A DNA stretch of 64,000 bases from positions 687,733 through 751,732 of the forward strand of contig JBQVOK010000001.1 in assembly GCA_052437175.1 (NCBI GenBank), in the 5' to 3' direction. This document shows, in pieces, positions 8,699 to 17,903 of the stretch. Source of the stretch: JACVCJ01 sp052437175. Its GTDB lineage: Bacteria; Bacteroidota; Bacteroidia; CAIKAF01. The translations under genes were made by a program, and so were the position numbers. Every line of letters begins with the position of its first letter. Positions within the stretch are counted from its first letter, which is position 1. The notes beneath the pieces were generated by a model. The model was given only the letters and a program-made list of their open reading frames with translations, searched no databases and was not told where the DNA came from.

Positions 8699-9804
8699 CC
8701 CATAAAAACATAACAGCGGCCGAACCGCTGGGCGAAGACGAAAGCGAAGAGTTTTTATACGAACATCACCATATTAAATGTGATAAGGGGCAGGCTCCGC
8801 TGCGCATCGATAAATTTCTGCAGATACGCTTGGAAGGAGTGTCCCGCAGTAAGATACAGGCCGCTGCCGAAGCGGGTTGTATCCTGGTGAACGATAAGGT
8901 AGTAAAGCAGAACTACAAGGTAAAAGGGCTCGACGATGTACGTATCGTATTCAGCAAACCCCGCGTGTACTCCGAGGTTAAGCCCGAGAATATTCCCCTG
9001 GAAATTGTATACGAAGACGATGACCTGATGGTGGTGAACAAACCCGCCGGACTGGTTGTGCATCCGGGGATCGGTAATTATACCGGCACCCTGGTGAATG
9101 CCCTGTTGTACCACGTACAGAACCTGCCTTCGGTAAAAAATATGTCGCCGGACGCCCAGGATTACCCGCGGCCGGGACTGGTGCACCGCATCGATAAGAA
9201 TACGAGCGGCCTGCTGGTGATCGGCAAGAACGAACGCACGCTCGACAACCTGGTAAAACAGTTCTACGACCGTACGGTAGATAAGGTATACCAGGCGCTG
9301 GTATGGGGCAATGTGGCCGAAGAGCACGGCACCGTGGTGGGCAATATAGACCGGCACGAACGTTACCGCAAACTGTTTGCCGTGTATCCTGCCGGCGGCG
9401 AAAAAGGAAAACCTGCCGTTACGCATTACAGCGTTATTAAGCGGTTTGGTTACGTAACCCTGGTGGAATGCAAACTGGAAACAGGCCGCACGCACCAGAT
9501 ACGGGTGCACATGAAGCACATCGGGCATACGCTGTTCAACGACGATTATTACGATGGCAACCGCCTCATCAAGGGGCCGAACCACGCCAAATACAAGCAG
9601 TTCGTGCAAAACTGTTTCGATCTTATTCCCGCCCAGGCCCTGCATGCCTGGAAGCTGGGCTTTACACACCCGTCCACAGGCGAACGCATGCAGTTTGAGG
9701 CGCCTTTACCGGACGGTTTCCTGAAAATACTGGCCAAATGGGAAGTCTATTCCAACGCGGTAAAACCCACGCTGGATGAAGATGTGCCGCCGCTTCTCGA
9801 TTAA
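8695..9804 (+). CDS. rluD: 23S rRNA pseudouridine synthase, RluD type
   Basis: Converts specific uridines of 23S rRNA to pseudouridine. The 369-residue protein has an N-terminal S4 RNA-binding domain (LRIDKFLQIRL through DVRIVFSKPR), then the catalytic RluA/RluD domain with VVNKPAGLVVHPG and HRIDKNTSGLLVIGKN, where the Asp of HRID is the catalytic residue, and RTHQIRVHMKHIGH. It starts at a GTG that overlaps the preceding stop (GTGA). The acidic N-terminal extension and acidic tail are mild variations on the family. Confidence 0.93.
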   Translation: MTHKNITAAEPLGEDESEEFLYEHHHIKCDKGQAPLRIDKFLQIRLEGVSRSKIQAAAEAGCILVNDKVVKQNYKVKGLDDVRIVFSKPRVYSEVKPENIPLEIVYEDDDLMVVNKPAGLVVHPGIGNYTGTLVNALLYHVQNLPSVKNMSPDAQDYPRPGLVHRIDKNTSGLLVIGKNERTLDNLVKQFYDRTVDKVYQALVWGNVAEEHGTVVGNIDRHERYRKLFAVYPAGGEKGKPAVTHYSVIKRFGYVTLVECKLETGRTHQIRVHMKHIGHTLFNDDYYDGNRLIKGPNHAKYKQFVQNCFDLIPAQALHAWKLGFTHPSTGERMQFEAPLPDGFLKILAKWEVYSNAVKPTLDEDVPPLLD

Positions 9805-10445
9805 TTCGGCTCCCAGAGTCCTTTCTTACGCAGGGCACGCATAATGGCCTTGCTGGGATAATAGTACCAGTATTCCAGTGTATTCTGAAAGGAATGTACA
9901 TACTTTTCGGGCTTCGTAGGCAGCAGCAGTACGTCGGTAGATATCTGTGTGGCATAGGGAAAAGGCCAGGCAAAATACTGCAGGTTACTGTCCTGCAGGG
10001 CGATCATATCGACCGTAACCACGCTGTGTGGCGTACCGTGTTTACCCATTTCGTAATCGTTGCGGATATTGGCATACATGATGTTCTTTTCCGTTACCTG
10101 TATAGAAGGATCGTATTGCAGGCTGTCGTCCAGGAAGAGGCCGGGCTGTTTGTGCCGCCGGTATTTGTCTACGTCCTTGCTCCAGATAAAATATACGCTG
10201 CAAAAGGTGAAGGTATCGCGGAATGCGGCTACCAGGCGTTTATTGGTCTTTATGGCCTTCTGCTCCAGCGCATCGGCATCTTTGGTGTAATTGCGGCTGC
10301 GCAGGGCGGCAATGCGTGCACTGTCGTCGTTCAGGTAAAAAATAACGGCGCCGTCCTTACGCAGGTCCGGGTACCCGCGGAAGGTCTTCTGGGCACAGAG
10401 ATCGGCCGTCAGCATCAGTATAAAACTACAGAGAAGGTATTTCAT
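9801..10445 (-). CDS. Exported hypothetical protein
   Basis: A 214-residue protein with a signal peptide ending at LCAQ. The mature part is basic and aromatic-rich, with no motif I recognise. It mentions no cofactor or catalytic pattern and has no lipobox. Its stop overlaps the convergent rluD stop by four bases. A hairpin at 10479-10494 separates it from the prolyl oligopeptidase gene upstream, so it is probably transcribed alone. Likely a lineage-specific periplasmic protein. Confidence 0.7.
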   Translation of the reverse strand: MKYLLCSFILMLTADLCAQKTFRGYPDLRKDGAVIFYLNDDSARIAALRSRNYTKDADALEQKAIKTNKRLVAAFRDTFTFCSVYFIWSKDVDKYRRHKQPGLFLDDSLQYDPSIQVTEKNIMYANIRNDYEMGKHGTPHSVVTVDMIALQDSNLQYFAWPFPYATQISTDVLLLPTKPEKYVHSFQNTLEYWYYYPSKAIMRALRKKGLWEPN

Positions 10446-10470
10446 GGCGCATTCGTTTTACTGTAAACAT

Positions 10471-10494
10471 AAAAAAAAGCGGCCATAAGGCCGC
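10471..10494 (-). terminator. Rho-independent terminator after prolyl oligopeptidase
   Basis: GCGGCC-ATAA-GGCCGC hairpin at 10479-10494; on the minus strand it is followed by eight T residues (10471-10478 read in reverse). Confidence 0.85.
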
Positions 10495-10525
10495 CTGACA
10501 ATATTCGGTATTTATCGGAACGGTG

Positions 10526-12616
10526 TTATTTAACGCCCAGGTGAAACATCGTAAAGGCCCAGATGTCCACCCATTCGTCAATAAGTTTGCTGGTGGGTTT
10601 ACCGGCTCCGTGTCCGGCGTTTACGTCAATGCGTATCAGTACCGGGTTGCTGCCCTGTTGCCTGGCCTGCAGCTCAGAAATAAATTTATAGCTGTGCGCC
10701 GGCACCACGCGGTCGTCATGATCGGCGGTAACCACCAGGGTAGCCGGGTATTCGGCTTTTTTTACGTTGTGCAGCGGCGAGTATTTTATAAGGGCTTTGA
10801 ATTCGTCCTTATTATCGCTGCGCCCGTAATCCGTAGCCCAGGCATAACCGATGGTGAACTGGTGGTAATGCAGCATATCCAGTACGCCTACGCCCGGCAG
10901 TGCCACCTTGAACAGATCTGGGCGCTGCGTCATACAGGCACCTACCAGCAGGCCGCCGTTACTGCGGCCCGAGATGGCTATACGTTTATTATTGGTATAC
11001 TTTTCGCGGATCAGGTATTCGGCAGCGGCGATAAAGTCGTCGAATACGTTCTGTTTTTTCAGTTTGGTGCCGGCCTCATGCCATTCCTTGCCATATTCAC
11101 CACCCCCGCGGATATTGGCCACGGCATAGATACCGCCTTTATCGAGGAACGGAATGATATGCGGCGTAAAGGCCGGTGTTACACTGATGTTGAACCCGCC
11201 ATAGCCATACAGGTATACCGGGTTATTGCCATCGAGCTTAAGGCCTTTTTTGCAGGTGATGAACATGGGAATGCGGGTACCGTCCTTGCTGGTATAGAAA
11301 ACCTGGCGGGTTTCGTAGGCATCGGTACGGATGGGCAGCTGTGGTTTCCAGTATTCCTGCATGGCCCCGCTCGAAAGATCGATCTGGAACACCATGGAAG
11401 GCTGTATAAAGGACGTAAAGCTGAAATAGGCCGTGTTGTACCCGTTTTCTCCGTTAAACCCCGATGCCATACCGGCTCCCGGCAGTTGTACATCGTACAG
11501 TTTTTTGCCGTTCAGGTTATGTACGCTGATGGCCGATTTTACGTCGGCCAGGTACTGGGCCACCAGGTATCCGTTGATCACCTGTGCGCCGGTAAGCACA
11601 TGTTCTCCGGCCGGCAGTATCTCCTGCGGTTTTTCCGGTTTGGCGGGATCGATGGTGATCACTTTGCCTTTGGGCGCAGCGGCATTGGTATAGATATACA
11701 GTTTGCCGTTGGCATGGTCAAGTACGTGAGCGTCCTGGTCATAAGTATCGTAGAATCGGGTCCATTTTGCCTTCGGATCGTCTGCTTTTTTATAATACAG
11801 CTTGTTGCCGCTGGTACTTTCGCTGGTGCTCAGTACCAGGTATTTTTCATCTTCGGTGGCGCTGATGCCGAACATGCCCGAGGCGTTCTTCGGATCTTCG
11901 TATACCAGTGAATCTTCGGCCTGGCTGCTGCCCAGTTTATGGTAATATACTTTCTGGTTGTTGTTCTTTGCCGTAAGTTCCTTGCCGGATTCCATTACAT
12001 CGTAACGGCTGTAAAAAAAGCCGTTCTTATACCAGGAAGCCCCGGAGAATTTAATGTGATACAGGGTTTCGTTCAGCATTTTACGGGTGTCCAGGTCCAT
12101 TACCTGGAAGCGCGTCCAGTCGCTGCCGGCGTCCGACCAGCCGATAACGGCGTACTTACCGGCTTTGTCCACTTCGAACATCGTAAGGGCGGTAGTGCCG
12201 TCTTTCGATTGTGTATTGGGGTCCAGGAGCACTTCGGGCATACTGGCCAGTCCGTTCTGAATGTACAGCACGCTCTGGTTCTGCAGTCCGTCGTTCTTAA
12301 AAAAGAATATTTTACCGTGCCGCGTAAAGGGCGCCGACATTTTTTCGTAATTCCAGATCTGGCGCAGGCGTTTGTTCAGGTCGCTGCGCATCGGTATCTT
12401 CTCCAGCTGCTCAAACGTAACGCGGTTCTGCATCTGTACCCACTGTTTGGTCATTTCGGAGTTTTCGTCCTCCAGCCAGCGGTAATTTTCGGTGATGGTG
12501 GTATCAAAGAATTTTTCGTCCTGTGGTTTCTTTTCGGTCGCAGGGTATTTTATCTGTGCGTGCATGCTGAGTCCTCCCAATATGGATAAAGCGATAACAG
12601 TGGTATATTTTTTCAT
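10526..12616 (-). CDS. Prolyl oligopeptidase family serine peptidase (S9A), exported
   Basis: Cleaves short peptides, typically after proline, in the periplasm. It is 696 residues from the ATG at 12616, with a signal peptide ending GLSMHAQ. An N-terminal beta-propeller region is followed by the alpha/beta-hydrolase domain with the nucleophile in GRSNGGLLVG, the acid in TADHDDRVVPAHS and the histidine in NAGHGAGKPTSK. Length and motif order match prolyl endopeptidases. A TACGTTTG box on this strand lies three bases before the ATG, implying little or no 5' leader. Confidence 0.93.
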   Translation of the reverse strand: MKKYTTVIALSILGGLSMHAQIKYPATEKKPQDEKFFDTTITENYRWLEDENSEMTKQWVQMQNRVTFEQLEKIPMRSDLNKRLRQIWNYEKMSAPFTRHGKIFFFKNDGLQNQSVLYIQNGLASMPEVLLDPNTQSKDGTTALTMFEVDKAGKYAVIGWSDAGSDWTRFQVMDLDTRKMLNETLYHIKFSGASWYKNGFFYSRYDVMESGKELTAKNNNQKVYYHKLGSSQAEDSLVYEDPKNASGMFGISATEDEKYLVLSTSESTSGNKLYYKKADDPKAKWTRFYDTYDQDAHVLDHANGKLYIYTNAAAPKGKVITIDPAKPEKPQEILPAGEHVLTGAQVINGYLVAQYLADVKSAISVHNLNGKKLYDVQLPGAGMASGFNGENGYNTAYFSFTSFIQPSMVFQIDLSSGAMQEYWKPQLPIRTDAYETRQVFYTSKDGTRIPMFITCKKGLKLDGNNPVYLYGYGGFNISVTPAFTPHIIPFLDKGGIYAVANIRGGGEYGKEWHEAGTKLKKQNVFDDFIAAAEYLIREKYTNNKRIAISGRSNGGLLVGACMTQRPDLFKVALPGVGVLDMLHYHQFTIGYAWATDYGRSDNKDEFKALIKYSPLHNVKKAEYPATLVVTADHDDRVVPAHSYKFISELQARQQGSNPVLIRIDVNAGHGAGKPTSKLIDEWVDIWAFTMFHLGVK

Positions 12617-12619
12617 TCG

Positions 12620-12627
12620 CAAACGTA
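12620..12627 (-). promoter_or_regulatory. -7 box of prolyl oligopeptidase
   Basis: Minus-strand TACGTTTG ending three bases before the ATG at 12616. A TTTG on the same strand at 12643-12646 is a possible -33 element, though the spacing (15) is short. Confidence 0.5.
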
Positions 12628-12658
12628 TTTAAAACGAAAATACAAAGTTTCGGAGAAT

Positions 12659-13558
12659 TTAACTCCGGGGGTGAAAGGTCATAATGGTCTCGCGCAGGAA
12701 TTCGCGGTCCAGGTGTGTATAAATTTCCGTGGTGGTAATGGAGGCATGTCCCAGCATTTCCTGTACGGCGCGCAGGTCGGCACCGCCTTCCACCAGGTGG
12801 GTGGCAAAGCTGTGGCGCAGGGTATGCGGACTGATCTTTTTAGCGATACGCGCTTCGGTGGCCAGGCGTTTCAGCTCCATAAAAATGTACTGGCGGCTCA
12901 GGTTCTTCCCAAACTTGTTCAGGAACAGCACGTCTTCAAAACCTTTGGTCTGCGGCTGATGCACGCGGGTATGATGCAGGTAGCTTTCTACCTGTTTAAT
13001 GGCTTTGCTGCCCACGGGTACCAGGCGTTCTTTTTCGCCTTTACCGGTAATTTTTATATAGCCTTCGGCAAAATGCAGGTCGCTGATGCGCTGGTTCACC
13101 ACTTCAGATACGCGCATACCGCAGCCGTAGCAGAGTTCGAACAGGGCAATATTGCGCTGGCCTTCGGTCTTGCTCAGGTCGATCTGTGCCAGTATAGCCT
13201 CAATATCTTCGGGACTCAGCACCTCGGGCAGTTTGCGGCCCAGTTTGGGCATTTCCAGCAGTTCGGAAGGATCACTGCTCAGCAGGTCTTCCATCATCAG
13301 GTAGGTAAAAAAAGAACGGACCCCGCTCAGGATACGTGCCTGTGAACTGGCAGCAAGCCCCATTTCGTTCAGCAGCCCCGTAAAACCCTGCAGATGCTTC
13401 AGCTCTACCTGTTCTATACTTCCGGCAAAACCGGAATTCTGCAGGTAATTGAAAAATTTCTGCAGATCGGCCAGGTACGCGTCGATGCTGTTGGGCAGCA
13501 ACGATTTTTCCAGCATCAGCCAGGCTTTAAATCCGTTTAAATAACTTGTGTGGTTCAT
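12659..13558 (-). CDS. xerD: Tyrosine recombinase XerD
   Basis: Site-specific recombinase that resolves chromosome dimers at dif together with XerC. The 299-residue protein has an N-terminal SAM-like core-binding domain (residues 1-90) and a catalytic domain with the Arg in CGMRVSEV, the Lys in GKGEKERLVP, HTLRHSFATH (His-x-x-Arg), the His in LGHASI and the Tyr nucleophile in TEIYTHL. The start at 13558 (MNHTSYLNGF) is family-like; the open frame continues upstream across aroQ only by chance. It is divergent from aroQ. Confidence 0.93.
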   Translation of the reverse strand: MNHTSYLNGFKAWLMLEKSLLPNSIDAYLADLQKFFNYLQNSGFAGSIEQVELKHLQGFTGLLNEMGLAASSQARILSGVRSFFTYLMMEDLLSSDPSELLEMPKLGRKLPEVLSPEDIEAILAQIDLSKTEGQRNIALFELCYGCGMRVSEVVNQRISDLHFAEGYIKITGKGEKERLVPVGSKAIKQVESYLHHTRVHQPQTKGFEDVLFLNKFGKNLSRQYIFMELKRLATEARIAKKISPHTLRHSFATHLVEGGADLRAVQEMLGHASITTTEIYTHLDREFLRETIMTFHPRS

Positions 13559-13642
13559 GAATATCTTCGCAAAGAAAGTAGTACTTTCGCATAAAAGCCA
13601 GTTTCGGCACGGCTTTTTATGAACCATAGCTATTGAAAAGGT

Positions 13643-14086
13643 ATGAAACGCGTAATACAGATCATCAACGGCCCCAACCTGAACCTGCTGGGAACCCGCG
13701 AGCCCGGGGTATACGGTTCGCAGAGCTTTGAAAGCTGGCTGGACGACATACGCACGCGTTACCCGGACCTGGAACTGCGCTATGCCCAGAGCAACCACGA
13801 GGGCGACCTGGTAGACCTGCTTCAGCATTGTGGTATGCAACAGCTGCCCGTGATCCTGAACGCCGGGGCCTATACACACACTTCTGTGGCCCTGGCCGAT
13901 GCCATTGCCGCCGCCCGCACCCGGGTGGTAGAGGTGCACATTTCGAATATTTATGCCCGCGAAAACTTCCGGCATACTTCGTATATCTCGCATCAGGCCC
14001 TGGCTGTGATCAGCGGACTGGGCCTTTACGGCTATGAGGCAGCCCTGCATTTTTTGCTGGAGCGCGAAGCGCAGAAACAGGGATAG
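13643..14086 (+). CDS. aroQ: 3-dehydroquinate dehydratase, type II
   Basis: Third step of the shikimate pathway: 3-dehydroquinate to 3-dehydroshikimate. The 147-residue protein has the type II signatures INGPNLNLLGTREPGVYG (with the catalytic Tyr), NHEGDLVDLL, LNAGAYTHTSVAL and VEVHISNIYAREnFRH-type sequence carrying the catalytic His. The length is normal for the family. The 13559-13642 gap to xerD holds an AAAAGCC/GGCTTTT hairpin at 13593-13617. Confidence 0.95.
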   Translation: MKRVIQIINGPNLNLLGTREPGVYGSQSFESWLDDIRTRYPDLELRYAQSNHEGDLVDLLQHCGMQQLPVILNAGAYTHTSVALADAIAAARTRVVEVHISNIYARENFRHTSYISHQALAVISGLGLYGYEAALHFLLEREAQKQG

Positions 14087-14124
14087 ATGGCCGGGAACAG
14101 GGTCAGCACAGGCCGTTCCTTTTG

Positions 14125-14132
14125 TATATTTG
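14125..14132 (+). promoter_or_regulatory. -7 box of the P-type ATPase gene
   Basis: TATATTTG, 25 bases before the chosen ATG at 14158. Confidence 0.55.
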
Positions 14133-14157
14133 AAACACACACTTGATTTACAAACCC

Positions 14158-16665
14158 ATGCAGGAAAATACAAGCGGTATACAGGGCCTTAGCGAAGCCC
14201 AGGTGCGGGAGTCCCGGAAGAAGTACGGGGCCAATACACTGGTGTATAAAAAAGAACGGGGCCTGGTACGTATTGTGCTGGGACTGGTAAAAGAACCGAT
14301 GTTCATTTTACTGCTGAGCGCCTCCCTGATCTATTTTATCGGGGGCGAAACCGCAGACGCTGTTTTTCTGCTCTGTGCCATTGTTTTCCAGGCATCGATT
14401 TCGCTCTACCAGGATACCCGAAGCCGTAACGCGCTGGAAAAACTGAAGGACTTTTCGCAGCCCCGCTGCCGCGTGATACGGGACGGACGTACACAGGAGA
14501 TACGCAGTGAGGACCTGGTAAAAGGCGACATTTTTATAGTGGAAGAAGGCGGACTGGTACCCGCAGACGGGCGTATTGTACGATCGAACGATTTTTCGCT
14601 GAACGAATCGCTGCTGACAGGCGAATCACTGCCCGTACATAAAGACAGCAGCAGCGAAGAACCTTTTGTATACAGCGGCAGTTCGGTGCTGAGCGGTCTG
14701 GCCGTTATCGAGGCCGAAGCGGTGGGTAATGCCACGCGGCTTGGCAAGATCGGCGGAAGCCTGGCCTCCATCCGGGAAGAGAAAACACCGCTGGAAATAA
14801 AGATCGGCAATTTTGTAAAGAAAATGGCCATAGCCGGCGCCGTGGTGTTCGTGCTGGTGTGGGGCATCAACTACCTGCGTTCTGGCGACCTGTCCGCAAG
14901 CCTGCTGCAGGCCCTTACCCTGGCCATGAGCATACTGCCCGAAGAAATTCCCGTGGCCTTTACCACGTTCATGGCACTGGGCGCCTGGCGACTGATGAAG
15001 ACCGGCATTGTGGTAAAACAGATGAAAACGGTAGAAACACTGGGCAGCGCTACCGTGATCTGCACCGATAAAACAGGTACCATTACCGAAAATAAAATGA
15101 GCCTTGCCCGGCTGTACCTCTATACCGAAGACCGGCTTGTTCAACCTGGTCCGGATGCAGGGCCTGCGGCACAGGACCTGTTGCATGCCGCCATGTGGGC
15201 CAGTGAACCCATCCCTTTCGACCCGATGGAGATCAGCCTGCACGAGGCCTATACCCAGTGGGGCGGGGCAGATGAACGACCGCTCTTCCGCATGGAGCAC
15301 GAATACCCGCTTTCGGGTAAACCGCCCATGATGACCCATATTTTCAACAACGGACAGGGTAAACGTATCATTGCCGCCAAAGGAGCGCCCGAGGCGCTGA
15401 TGCAGGTAGCCGGACTCGCCGCAGATGCCCGGCTGCGCGTAGAAACGGCCCTGAAGGAACTGGCCGGTTCGGGGTACCGGGTATTAGGTGTGGGCACGGC
15501 AGCCTGGGAGGGCGAAGGCTTTCCCGAAACGCAGCAGGAATTCCGTTTTACATTCCTGGGACTGCTTGCTTTTTACGATCCGCCGCGCAGCAATATGCCC
15601 GATGTGCTCCAGCAGTTTTACCAGGCCGGCATACGGGTCAAGATCATTACGGGCGATAATATGGAAACCACACTTTCCATAGCCCGGCAGATCGGTTTCC
15701 GCGGGGCAGAAAAGGCCATAAGCGGAGCCGAACTGATGACGCAGGATGAAGAGACCTTGCGCCGCACCGTGCAGGATACCGAAATATTCGTGCGTATGTT
15801 CCCCGAGGCCAAACTGCGCATCATCAATGCCCTGAAAGCGAACGGCGAGATCGTGGCCATGACGGGGGACGGCGTAAATGACGGCCCGGCCCTGAAAGCC
15901 GCGCATATTGGTATAGCCATGGGTAAAAAGGGAACGGAGATCGCCCGCGAAGCCGCTTCCCTGATCCTGCTCAACGACGATCTCTCAGCCATGACCACGG
16001 CCGTGGCTATGGGGCGTAAGATCTATACCAACCTCAAAAAGGCCATACGCTACATCATATCCATACATATACCCATTATTCTTGCCGTATTTATTCCCCT
16101 GGCCCTGGGCTGGATATACCCCAATATATTTTCACCGCTGCATGTTATTTTCCTGGAACTGATCATGGGCCCTACCTGTTCCATCATCTACGAGAATGAA
16201 CCGGTGGAAAAAAATACCATGCTGCTGCCCCCGAGGCCCTTTACCCGTACCTTCTTTAATTTTAAAGAGCTGCTTACAAGTATGATACAGGGCCTGGTGA
16301 TTACCGTTGCCATACTGGCGATATACCGCTATGCGGCCGCTCTCGGCTACAGTGAGGCACTTACACGCACCATGGTGTTCAGCGTGCTGGTAACAGCCAA
16401 CATTTTTCTTACGCTGGTAAACCGTTCCTTCTATTATTCCATGCTGCATACCCTGCGGTACCCCAATCGCCTGCTGCCCATGATCATTGGTATTACGGTG
16501 CTGCTCAGCGGCCTGCTCATCTTTATAAAACCCCTGGCGGCGTTCTTCCTTTTTGAAGCGATGGATCTGCAGCAGACGCTTTTGTGTATTGCAGCGGGGT
16601 TTGTGAGTGTGACCTGGTTCGAGCTGTTCAAATGGGTCATACGGCTGCGTAGTGCACGTAAATAA
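14158..16665 (+). CDS. Cation-translocating P-type ATPase (P2, Ca2+-ATPase-like)
   Basis: ATP-driven cation pump of the inner membrane, 835 residues. The N-terminal cation ATPase domain (QGLSEAQVRESRKKYG) leads to the actuator motif LTGES, a transmembrane LPEEIPVAF motif in M4, the phosphorylation site DKTGTITENK (Asp304), and the hinge MTGDGVNDGPALK. About ten membrane segments are visible, including a C-terminal cation ATPase domain. The M4 motif PEEIP differs from the PEGLP/PEGIP of well-studied Ca2+ pumps, so the ion is uncertain. An ATG at 14158 is preferred to the TTG at 14143. The stop lies inside the first unit of a tandem repeat. Confidence 0.88.
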   Translation: MQENTSGIQGLSEAQVRESRKKYGANTLVYKKERGLVRIVLGLVKEPMFILLLSASLIYFIGGETADAVFLLCAIVFQASISLYQDTRSRNALEKLKDFSQPRCRVIRDGRTQEIRSEDLVKGDIFIVEEGGLVPADGRIVRSNDFSLNESLLTGESLPVHKDSSSEEPFVYSGSSVLSGLAVIEAEAVGNATRLGKIGGSLASIREEKTPLEIKIGNFVKKMAIAGAVVFVLVWGINYLRSGDLSASLLQALTLAMSILPEEIPVAFTTFMALGAWRLMKTGIVVKQMKTVETLGSATVICTDKTGTITENKMSLARLYLYTEDRLVQPGPDAGPAAQDLLHAAMWASEPIPFDPMEISLHEAYTQWGGADERPLFRMEHEYPLSGKPPMMTHIFNNGQGKRIIAAKGAPEALMQVAGLAADARLRVETALKELAGSGYRVLGVGTAAWEGEGFPETQQEFRFTFLGLLAFYDPPRSNMPDVLQQFYQAGIRVKIITGDNMETTLSIARQIGFRGAEKAISGAELMTQDEETLRRTVQDTEIFVRMFPEAKLRIINALKANGEIVAMTGDGVNDGPALKAAHIGIAMGKKGTEIAREAASLILLNDDLSAMTTAVAMGRKIYTNLKKAIRYIISIHIPIILAVFIPLALGWIYPNIFSPLHVIFLELIMGPTCSIIYENEPVEKNTMLLPPRPFTRTFFNFKELLTSMIQGLVITVAILAIYRYAAALGYSEALTRTMVFSVLVTANIFLTLVNRSFYYSMLHTLRYPNRLLPMIIGITVLLSGLLIFIKPLAAFFLFEAMDLQQTLLCIAAGFVSVTWFELFKWVIRLRSARK

Positions 16666-16690
16666 TCCGTAATAATCCGTAATAATCCGT
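16661..16690. repeat. Three perfect tandem copies of a 10-base unit
   Basis: The unit aataatccgt occurs at 16661-16670, 16671-16680 and 16681-16690. The first copy contains the TAA stop of the ATPase gene. Confidence 0.95.
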
Positions 16691-16739
16691 ATTGAGTTAT
16701 TGCTGTCCGTAATTGTTTATCTTGTATACATCATTTTAG

Positions 16740-17240
16740 ATGGCTATGCATATACATCGTTTCGTACTGCTGTTTTCAGCCGGTCTTTTTATCATGTTCT
16801 GTACGGCCCTGCATGCACAACAGAAAGCCATGTCCTTTACCGATGCGGCTGCAGCAGGCATTCGGGTAAGCGAGCTGGACAGTGTTTATACCAGTGCGGT
16901 GCACACAGATAAGTCCAAAGCCGTATTCCGCAGTAAAAAAATGCAGCGTAAAATGGCTGCTGCATATACGGGCATGCTCACAGACCTGGGACAGTTCCTG
17001 CATAAGAACGGTTTTCGCTGGGAAAAACAGACACGTTGTTTTAACCGGATCTATTTTAGCCCGGAAGGAAAAATAGAGTATTTTCTTTTCGATTTCGGCG
17101 GAAAACCCGAAGACCGCCCCTCTGCAGAGAAACAGGCAGAATTTACAGGTCTGCTCCGTTTGTTCATACAGGATTTCCGGCTGCCGATCAGTGCCCCGGT
17201 AAAGTTTGCGCAATGCAGCCCGGTGGTGTATAATCCCTGA
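16740..17240 (+). CDS. Exported hypothetical protein
   Basis: A 166-residue protein with a signal peptide ending at TALHAQ. The mature part is small and basic, with one region (RCFNRIYFSPEGKIEYFLFDF) that reads like a beta-hairpin. I do not recognise the family. A second in-frame ATG two codons in (16746) is an equally good start. No clear -7 box precedes it; TTATCTTG at about 16717 is a weak candidate. Confidence 0.65.
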   Translation: MAMHIHRFVLLFSAGLFIMFCTALHAQQKAMSFTDAAAAGIRVSELDSVYTSAVHTDKSKAVFRSKKMQRKMAAAYTGMLTDLGQFLHKNGFRWEKQTRCFNRIYFSPEGKIEYFLFDFGGKPEDRPSAEKQAEFTGLLRLFIQDFRLPISAPVKFAQCSPVVYNP

Positions 17241-17337
17241 AAATAAAGAGGTATTAAATAGCGTTAAAAAATACCATATACTTTTTAGAGAGATAACGAA
17301 ACCGTATATTTATGATAACCTGTTATCTTTCAAAATA

Positions 17338-17901
17338 ATGAAGCGATTCTTTTTCGTGTGCATCAGCCTTTGCCTGTCCTGCATTTTACATGCCCAGTAC
17401 GATACCTTATTTCTCCGTTACGACATTGCCTCCGGTGAGGGAGAGTACAAGACCGATACGGTACTTTTCAGTTCAGAAATGATGCGGAATTACCTGGTGG
17501 GGACCACCATTCTGCCCAATACACACCGGCAGATCATGGCCAAGGGCTATGGCCTGGACCTGCGTAAGGTGGTATACACGGAGTGCGAGAACGGCCCTGT
17601 GGAACCTACCAAAGATATGGATCGGATCACATCGGTTTCGTATACAGATAGTCTTATTGTGGTGGATATCATCTTTACGGAAAACTGCTGCTACGATTTC
17701 CTGTGCGAGATCGGGGTGGAAGAAAAAGAAGCTGTGCTGGACCTTGTCTTTACCGGCTACGGACAGGGATATTGCGGCTGTACCTGCTGTTTTGGCCTTA
17801 GCTATTACATCGAACGCTGGGACCTGGACGATATGCCGGAGCTAAGGTCCGTACGCATCAACGGCGACGATAAAACGCTGAAGGCACTGGTGAAAAAGTA
17901 G
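17338..17901 (+). CDS. Exported cysteine-rich hypothetical protein
   Basis: From the ATG at 17338 the protein is 187 residues with a signal peptide ending at CILHAQ. The C-terminal third carries a dense cysteine cluster: ENCCYDFLC followed by GYCGCTCCFGLSYYIER. Such spacing could bind metal or form disulfides in the periplasm. I recognise this only as a Bacteroidota-type hypothetical pattern. An open frame extends upstream to 17206, but that part lacks a signal peptide and overlaps the previous gene, so it is rejected as the start. Confidence 0.65.
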   Translation: MKRFFFVCISLCLSCILHAQYDTLFLRYDIASGEGEYKTDTVLFSSEMMRNYLVGTTILPNTHRQIMAKGYGLDLRKVVYTECENGPVEPTKDMDRITSVSYTDSLIVVDIIFTENCCYDFLCEIGVEEKEAVLDLVFTGYGQGYCGCTCCFGLSYYIERWDLDDMPELRSVRINGDDKTLKALVKK

Positions 17902-17903
17902 GT

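Noticed and set aside
10523..11911. A 462-codon open frame antisense to prolyl oligopeptidase
   Set aside because: It is a shadow frame of a clear S9 peptidase and has no family features or signal.
12659..14173. A 504-codon open frame on the minus strand extending xerD upstream
   Set aside because: The added part lies on the opposite strand of aroQ, lacks any family similarity, and XerD is complete from 13558.
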